From the NCBI GenBank assembly GCA_004335635.1, contig QAXH01005091.1, forward strand, positions 1-39,949: 39,949 bases of DNA. Reading direction: 5' to 3'. Every line of letters begins with the position of its first letter. Position 1 is the first letter of the stretch. Positions 34,588 through 39,949 of this stretch are shown piece by piece. Source of the DNA: Chloromonas sp. AAM2. Lineage: Eukaryota > Chlorophyta > Chlorophyceae > Chlamydomonadales > Chlamydomonadaceae. The position numbers were made by a program, and so were the translations under genes. The notes under the pieces were generated by a model. It worked only from the letters and a program-made list of their open reading frames with translations. It was not told the origin of the DNA and did not search any database.

Positions 34588-37500
34588 ATGGCTGAGCAGC
34601 TGCGCGTTGTCTTAAATCAACACCTTGGTCAGGCACCAGCGGCCAAGTACAGTGATGAGGAGCTCACAGCCCTAGTGCAAGCGGGCTTCAGGGATGCAGA
34701 AGATCTGGCAGAAGCACGACGTGAATCATTGCTGGCAGTGCTGCCGCCAGCCCGCGTGGATCGTTTGCTGAACAAATTCCAAGGTGTGTGTGCCAATTAG
34801 TGCACAGCATGCTTGTGCGCATGTTGATGGGTGACTGTACCAGCATGCATGCAACGGCATGGCTGAGTGCCCATACACATCCTTGCATGCTGACTCGGCC
34901 ACAGGCTTGCTCAGTCCAGTGCAGCATGGTGGGCACAGGCTGTGTACAGGCTTGTTGCCTGTTGGCTTGACATGCAGACGCAAGACCAGCAGCTGGAGCC
35001 CCAATCGTTGCAGCAGTAGATGTGGAAGGTAAGCGCACAGCATCACTGATACTTGCAGGCTGTTCCTTGACCACAATTCTGTGCAGCCACGGTCAGCATG
35101 CTGTCTAGAAGCGTTGTATTCAAGAGCTTTCCCACCTGCATGCTTCTGCTGCAGGCCTGGCAAATGCTCTCATGGTGCCATTGAAAGCAGTGATGGCTGA
35201 TGCCATAGCAACTGGTGTCAAGCTTGCAGTGGGTAAGTGCATTGTCAGGAAGGCTGGAGAAGGTGCCGCCCAAAGGAGTGCAGCTTTTGAAGAAGAAAGC
35301 ATTTGTTGCACACAACCAACCACCTGTGACCCGGTCCTGTTTCTATTGTTTCTGCAGACCAGCTCGCAGCATGAGAAGACTGCGCCATTTCCGCGTCAGG
35401 TGCCACTGAAGCGCAGACCATCAAGGTCTTGAAGCGTCTACGCATTGTGTTTGCTGGTGGCTGCCCTTGCAATCGCCATGCAGCGCACACATATCAAACC
35501 CCCTTGCCACGCATGAATTGGGTTGGCGCAGAAAGCAGTAGGCCCAACATGGAAGCAGCCTGCAAGGTGCTGCAGCATTGGCTGGATGATACAGAGCTGG
35601 TGGTCGTCGCCGTACCAGGTATGCATGCACAGGGGTTTCCCCGTTGTTGATCATGAAACATGCAGCTGCAAGTGTCTGCATGGCTAGTGGCCTGTGCTTG
35701 CATGCGGTGAAGTAGTGTTTGGCTTGCGTGTGCATGCTGCTTGAGGTAGCACCTCCCTGCAGAGGCTGCAGCAGGTCAAACCGCATATCAGGCTGACGTG
35801 CCTTGGTGTATGCAGGCACACCATGGCTGACATATACAATGCCGCATCTTACCCTCTCTGGCAGCAAGACCGACTTAGTGGTTCTTGACATCAAGCTGCT
35901 GGACACGCTGGGCCTGAGCGACATCGAGTACAGGGAAGCGATCAACTATGGCCCATCAGCCAGACTACTTAAGAAGGTGCTTGAGTGCATCATTTTGGCG
36001 TATGAGTGCAAGCCCTTGACGACAAAAAGACGTGAGTGATGGTTGTTTAGAGGCAGGATAGTGTGGCAGCAGGGGCATGGCCAGTAATTGGTGATGCGTG
36101 TTTGTTCCCGTGGTAGGCCGTCAACTTGTGGTTCAAGGCTGGCAAGCATGTGCAGTGCTTCATGTATGGTGCTCAATGTGTAAGGGGCACCAATCACTGG
36201 GATTAGACAACAAGTGCATACAAGGATGCAAGTGCTTGCTGATACCTGTGCAGAAGTCGCCAACGTCCTGGTTCATCAGTGGCAGTGCATAGTAGAGTTC
36301 CTGGCAGTCAATTGCATGAGAGCTGTCCAGTGTGGCACGGAGTGGACCCCAGAACTGGAAGTGGAGGTGTATGGTGGCAACTGTAGGCCAGATGCTACAA
36401 TAGGTAGGTCATCAACGCAAGTCCATCACCACCATGCATGTCCATCCCTCTAGCCTTTCAGGAGTCTCAGGGTCTTCTGGATTGCCTTGAACTGCTGAAG
36501 CTTGGTGGCAGTGGTAGGGAGGGCCTCCAGGTTGGTGCAGGCCTGCATGACCTTCCTCTTGTCCTGCTTGGCCCTGGAGCGTTGGACGCTGACCGAACCA
36601 GTGCTGTTGGCACGGTGCTGGGCGGCGTCCGCCGCGGTGTGCTTAATGTGGGCGCTACAGAATAGTTTTAGCTCACCCACCGCCAGGGCCTGCGGTGCAT
36701 GCCAGGTTGTGAGAGTTGTGAGAGGTGTGCTTGACAGGCTTTGACAGCACGTTCACCACCCGCACCTGCTTGGGCGTGAGCCCTTGGCTCCCCTGCCTGT
36801 GACTGACGTGACTGCCCTCGTTGGTGCATCCTCTGATGCTGCATACGCGCCCTGTGATGTCATCCTCGTCACGAGCGCTCTTGAACCTGACCCTCTGGTA
36901 CTGCTCGAACGCGGCACATTATTCGCCTAGAGCACTGACCCATCGCGACACTACTGGGGTTATGCTCTGTGCTGTGGGCCTATACACGGGGGACAGTCTC
37001 ACACAGACTCACTCACCTCTCTTGCGTTCATATGTTGCAGGCGTTCATAGCATCATTGAGCCAGACCCAGCCCTTCCAACACTCCATCCTGTACATGCAA
37101 GGACCCCAGGACAACGGCGCCTCCATGTCCAGCAGCCACGGCCTATGCATGTCCCTGCTATGGTTCGGCAATCAGCGCAACGCGTGAAGGCTGCAATGCG
37201 TTATTTGAAGCAAGGTGAGCTGACAAGCTGCATTTGCTGCTATTTTGCTATGGCATATGCTGAGCTGCTGCCTGGATGTGAAACCGATTGCCTTGAGCTT
37301 TAGCTGTTACTCAACTGCACGGTCCTCACCATGGCCACTCCATCCGCATGCCCTAACACATGTGTGTGCTGTACTGTGCACAACAGGTACTGATGCGTTG
37401 CCCATGGAGCTGGATGTACCTGTACCTGTAGCCAGCACCTCTGGGCATGGCTTGCAGCATGCTGCAGCTTCTGCCATGCACTCTCGGCGTTTCATTGGGC

Positions 37501-38095
37501 CGTTGGAGGCTGGTGCAATAGGTACCCAACAGCCGCTGGCAGAGGCCTACAGCAGTTCGTCCTGCAGTAGCTGTGCTCTGATGGGACCCGAGTCAGCCAG
37601 CTCTGATGGCAGCCTAGCAGATCTTGATGTACCAGAGCATTACCATGAGCAGGCTGTCTTCAATGCTGCCTGGCATGAGCTTATGGAGGCACAGCTGAAT
37701 GAGCCTGCCATCCAACAAGGTCTGGGTGGGCTCACATCAAGGCAAGCCATCAATTCTGCTGACCCATACAGTTGGGCAGCAAGGCTGGCAAGGGCAGCTG
37801 TAGAGGCTCTGGATCAGCAGCGTGCCTGCTGGGCTCGAGGTGAGTGAGGAAATGAGTGGACCAGCATTGACATGCCCCTGAAGCATTTGGTGTCTTGGTG
37901 TTTGCCACAAGGTACCAACATGCACGTTCAGGCACAGGCTCTTACGTCATATTTACTTTGCTCAGTGGTGTTCTTCTTGATCAGGAGCATCCCTCGAGAC
38001 AAAAGCTTGAATTCATTTGGAGCAAGGCACTTTGCATGCACCTAATGAGGTACCGGCCAGGCCTTGTAAAATCAGAGCATGGTGGCGATGCATAG
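34588..38095 (+). CDS. Multi-exon gene of unknown function (about 602 residues)
   Basis: Ten exons fit without a stop: 34588-34783, 34978-35028, 35155-35232, 35400-35618, 35816-36031, 36117-36177, 36207-36403, 37041-37214, 37387-37839, 37932-38095 (TAG). Seven of nine introns are in phase 1. I do not recognise the family. Exon 1 is helical (YSDEELTALVQAGF, then RESLLAVLPPARVDRLLNK), like a small SAM- or HhH-type header. Next come RLRIVFAGGCPC, LVVVAVPGTPWLTY and SGSKTDLVVLDIKLL, suggesting an alpha/beta core, then a Cys/Trp-rich part, and a Ser/Ala-rich acidic tail with HEQAVFNAAWHELMEAQL. A donor at 35976 giving KK followed by AVNLWFKAGKH is an attractive alternative, but it then meets a stop. 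The ATG directly follows a CAG, so 34588 could be an acceptor and the gene longer. A lineage-specific or repeat-derived family is possible. Confidence 0.5.
36450..37031 (-). CDS. Possible small gene nested antisense in an intron of the unknown gene
   Basis: Three phase-0 exons: 37031-37017 (MNARE), 36900-36766 and 36689-36450 (TAG), giving 129 residues. The second intron is only 76 bases with good borders (AAGCAG/GTGCGG and ACCGCAG/GCC). The protein is basic. It starts with YQRVRFKSARDEDD, then has Cys/His spacing that might bind zinc (VCSIRGCTNEGSHVSH, later LFCSAHIKH), and ends in a helical Lys/Gln-rich tail (KLQQFKAIQKTLRLL). No family is recognised. All of it lies inside the plus-strand intron 36404-37040. 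The opposite strand is also open over the last exon (36438-36665), so this could be a false gene. The tiny first exon is the weakest part. Confidence 0.4.
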
Positions 38096-39084
38096 CAACG
38101 GACTGAGGCCAGCAGAATGTGGTGCAGGTGGCACCTGTACATCTGGCCAGCCAAGCAAGTGAGGAGTGGTGAAGAGAGGCTGCATGGCACTGCTGGCTAT
38201 CCACTTACCATCGATTGGCACAAGAACGGAACCGAGATCTGTTTGGTCAGGGTCAGGATTAGCCATGATCTGTCAGTCCAGTGATGCAACCTGTGGCTGA
38301 TCTGTCAGGTGTAGTGCCAGATGATGCGCATGCACTTGCCCTGTTGTAATGATCGTCACGTCAGCGCGCGCTCAGCGAGTTGTCACTATCTCTAATCACA
38401 TGCACAGATATGTTGGGCTACGGCAGTAGGGTCAGACCAGTCTTACCCATTGCCCCACACCGCCCATGGGGAACACAGCTGCTGGGCAGCTGGCTAAGGG
38501 TGTTGGTTGGGCCATCAGCACCTCATGGTGGTGGTTGTGGGGTCAGCATGGCGCATGAACACCTAGTGCATAGCAAACACTCAGTGGGCAGGGCCATGTC
38601 TGAGAAGCGGCATCGGATGAATCAGCACTGGCCACTCTCTGCAGTTTGCCTATGCAGTGAGGCCTGCAAGCTGAGTTCTGATGACCTTGCATGCAAGCGT
38701 CTCACAACGTGATACTAATTTCTGTGGTGCGGGCGGCTGCATCAGCATTGGCAGGCTGCGATGATGCTTGTATTCCGTAGGCATATGCAAGGTTCACAGG
38801 TCCTCAGGTGTGCTGGCTCATCTCAGCGTGTGATTGTGTGTGCGCAGTTAACACGTGTTGTTGTCTAATCTCCTTCTTGTGTTCTCATGTCTAGCAAGGT
38901 GTCTGTGTTTGGCTTGAAAAGCTAGTGTATTTTTCCATGTGTTGCCACGCCGTGAGCTCGTGCTCGTGCAGACGTTGCAGCTTGCTCAGCTTCTTTGTTT
39001 TGCGTGTATGCGATGCCATTTCGTGTAATCTGCTCATTCGCAAGAGAGCAGTTATTGGTTGCCTCACTGGACGCTCACCTTTCC
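38096..39084. other. No supported gene
   Basis: 3' flank of the unknown gene up to the minisatellite. A 110-codon plus-strand frame at 38380-38712 has no recognisable domain and no splice partners. Confidence 0.45.
38345..38349 (+). terminator. TGTAA poly(A) signal candidate for the unknown gene
   Basis: TGTAA lies 249 bases after the TAG at 38095. The position suits an algal 3' UTR and supports this stop as the gene's real end. Confidence 0.35.
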
Positions 39085-39949
39085 AACAGCCAAGGTCAAT
39101 CCACTACAGCCTTTGTTGTTATCCATTACAAGTTCGCGTCTCAAGCAGCCGTGATCAATTCATCTGCTCGTATCTCAAACAGCCATGGTCAGCGCACTTG
39201 CTCGTGTCACGAATAGCCATGGTCAGTGCACTGCTATTGTTCAACTAAATAAGTTCAATGCACTTGCTCGCGTTTCGAGTTGTCATGGTCAGAGCACTTG
39301 TTCGCGTCTTGAGTAGGCATGGTCAGAACACTGCTTTTGTTCAATCTGCATTCAGATTTCACAGCTTGCGTCTCGAGTAGCCATGATCAGTGCTTGTGAT
39401 AGCGTCACGAGTAGCCATGGTCAGAGCACGTGCTCACGTCTCGAGTTGTCATGGTCAGTGCACTTGTTCACGTCTCAAACAGGCATGGTCAGAGCACTTG
39501 TTCGCGTCTCGAGTAGGCATGGTCAGAGCACTTGTTTGCGTCTCCAGTAGGCATGGTCAGAGCACTGCTTTTGTTCAAGTTGCATTCAGATTTCACAGCT
39601 CGCGTCTCGAGTTGTCATGGTCAGTGCAATTGTACGCGTCCCGAGTGGCATGGTCAGAGCACTGCTTTTGTTCAATTTGCATTCAAACTTCACAGCTCGC
39701 GTCTCGAGTAGCCATGCTCCGTGCACTTGCTCACGTCTCGAGTTGTCATGGTCAGTGCACTTGCTCGCGTCTTGAGTAGGCATGGTCAGAGCACTGCTTA
39801 CGTTCAACTTGCATCTCGAGTAGCCATGATCAGTGCTTGTGATAGCGTCACGAGTAGCCATGGTCAGTGGACTTGCTCGCGTCTCGAGTTGTCATGGTCA
39901 GTGCAATTGTACGCGTCCCGAGTGGCATGGTCAGAGCACTGCTTTTGTT
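39085..39949 (+). repeat. Minisatellite with 34-base and about 64-base units
   Basis: The short unit reads catggtcagagcacttgttc followed by gcgtctcgagtagg (34 bases). A longer unit of about 64 bases inserts a tttgttcaa...gcattcagatttcacagctc segment before the same gcgtctcgag core. The two types alternate irregularly. The left edge (39085-39240) is more decayed than the rest, and the array continues past the window's end. The open frame over 39390-39779 is a product of the repeats, not a gene. Confidence 0.95.

Noticed and set aside
34588..38095. Transposon or effector-like (for example Crinkler or RHS type) identity for the unknown gene
   Set aside because: The header-plus-variable-tail layout is suggestive, but no diagnostic motif, reverse transcriptase, transposase triad or terminal repeat was seen.
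39390..39779. 129-codon open frame
   Set aside because: Made entirely of minisatellite units.
1..39949. CRISPR arrays, tRNA or rRNA genes, defence islands
   Set aside because: No regularly spaced repeats with unique spacers, no tRNA-like arm pattern and no rRNA sequence was noticed when reading both strands.

Overview
This window looks like nuclear DNA of a green alga, most likely chlorophyte. Genes are split into many short exons with GT-AG introns. The recognisable proteins are plant and algal types: a STR14-like chloroplast rhodanese, a chloroplast-type TrmB tRNA methyltransferase, a ubiquitin-like plus LRR protein of the At2g30105 kind, and GT92 glycosyltransferases. TGTAA, the usual algal poly(A) signal, follows two of the genes. 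No bacterial, organellar or viral gene organisation is seen. All exon models were built by hand from splice sites, reading-frame phase and paralogue comparison; none has transcript support.

Layout. 1-4.05 kb (+): the 3' part of a gene for a probably secreted protein with two related Cys/Trp modules. 4.05-7.1 kb: no gene I can support. 7.1-13.6 kb and 15.8-20.25 kb (-): two tandem GT92-like glycosyltransferase genes (583 and 536 residues). They share intron positions, apart from one extra intron in the left copy. 20.3-22.2 kb: mostly empty, with one orphan minus-strand exon. 22.3-24.9 kb (-): the UBL-LRR gene, head to head (282 bp apart) with the STR14-like gene at 25.2-28.5 kb (+). 30.0-32.7 kb (-): TrmB, tail to tail with STR14. 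33.3-33.7 kb: imperfect tandem repeats. 34.6-38.1 kb (+): an unrecognised 602-residue gene with ten phase-consistent exons; one intron holds a possible small antisense gene. 39.1 kb to the end: a minisatellite that runs off the window.

How the genes relate. The GT92 pair probably acts in Golgi or cell-wall glycan synthesis, since plant GT92 proteins include the galactan synthases GALS1-3. STR14 and TrmB are probably plastid proteins. There is no operon and no single pathway.

The strongest observation concerns the GT92 pair. The exon carrying the DVDEY motif, with its splice borders, matches at 125 of 126 bases between the two genes, while neighbouring exons are only about 70% alike. This is a likely gene-conversion tract. 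Next are the antisense gene nested in the unknown gene and the two-length minisatellite. I found no defence, CRISPR or toxin system.
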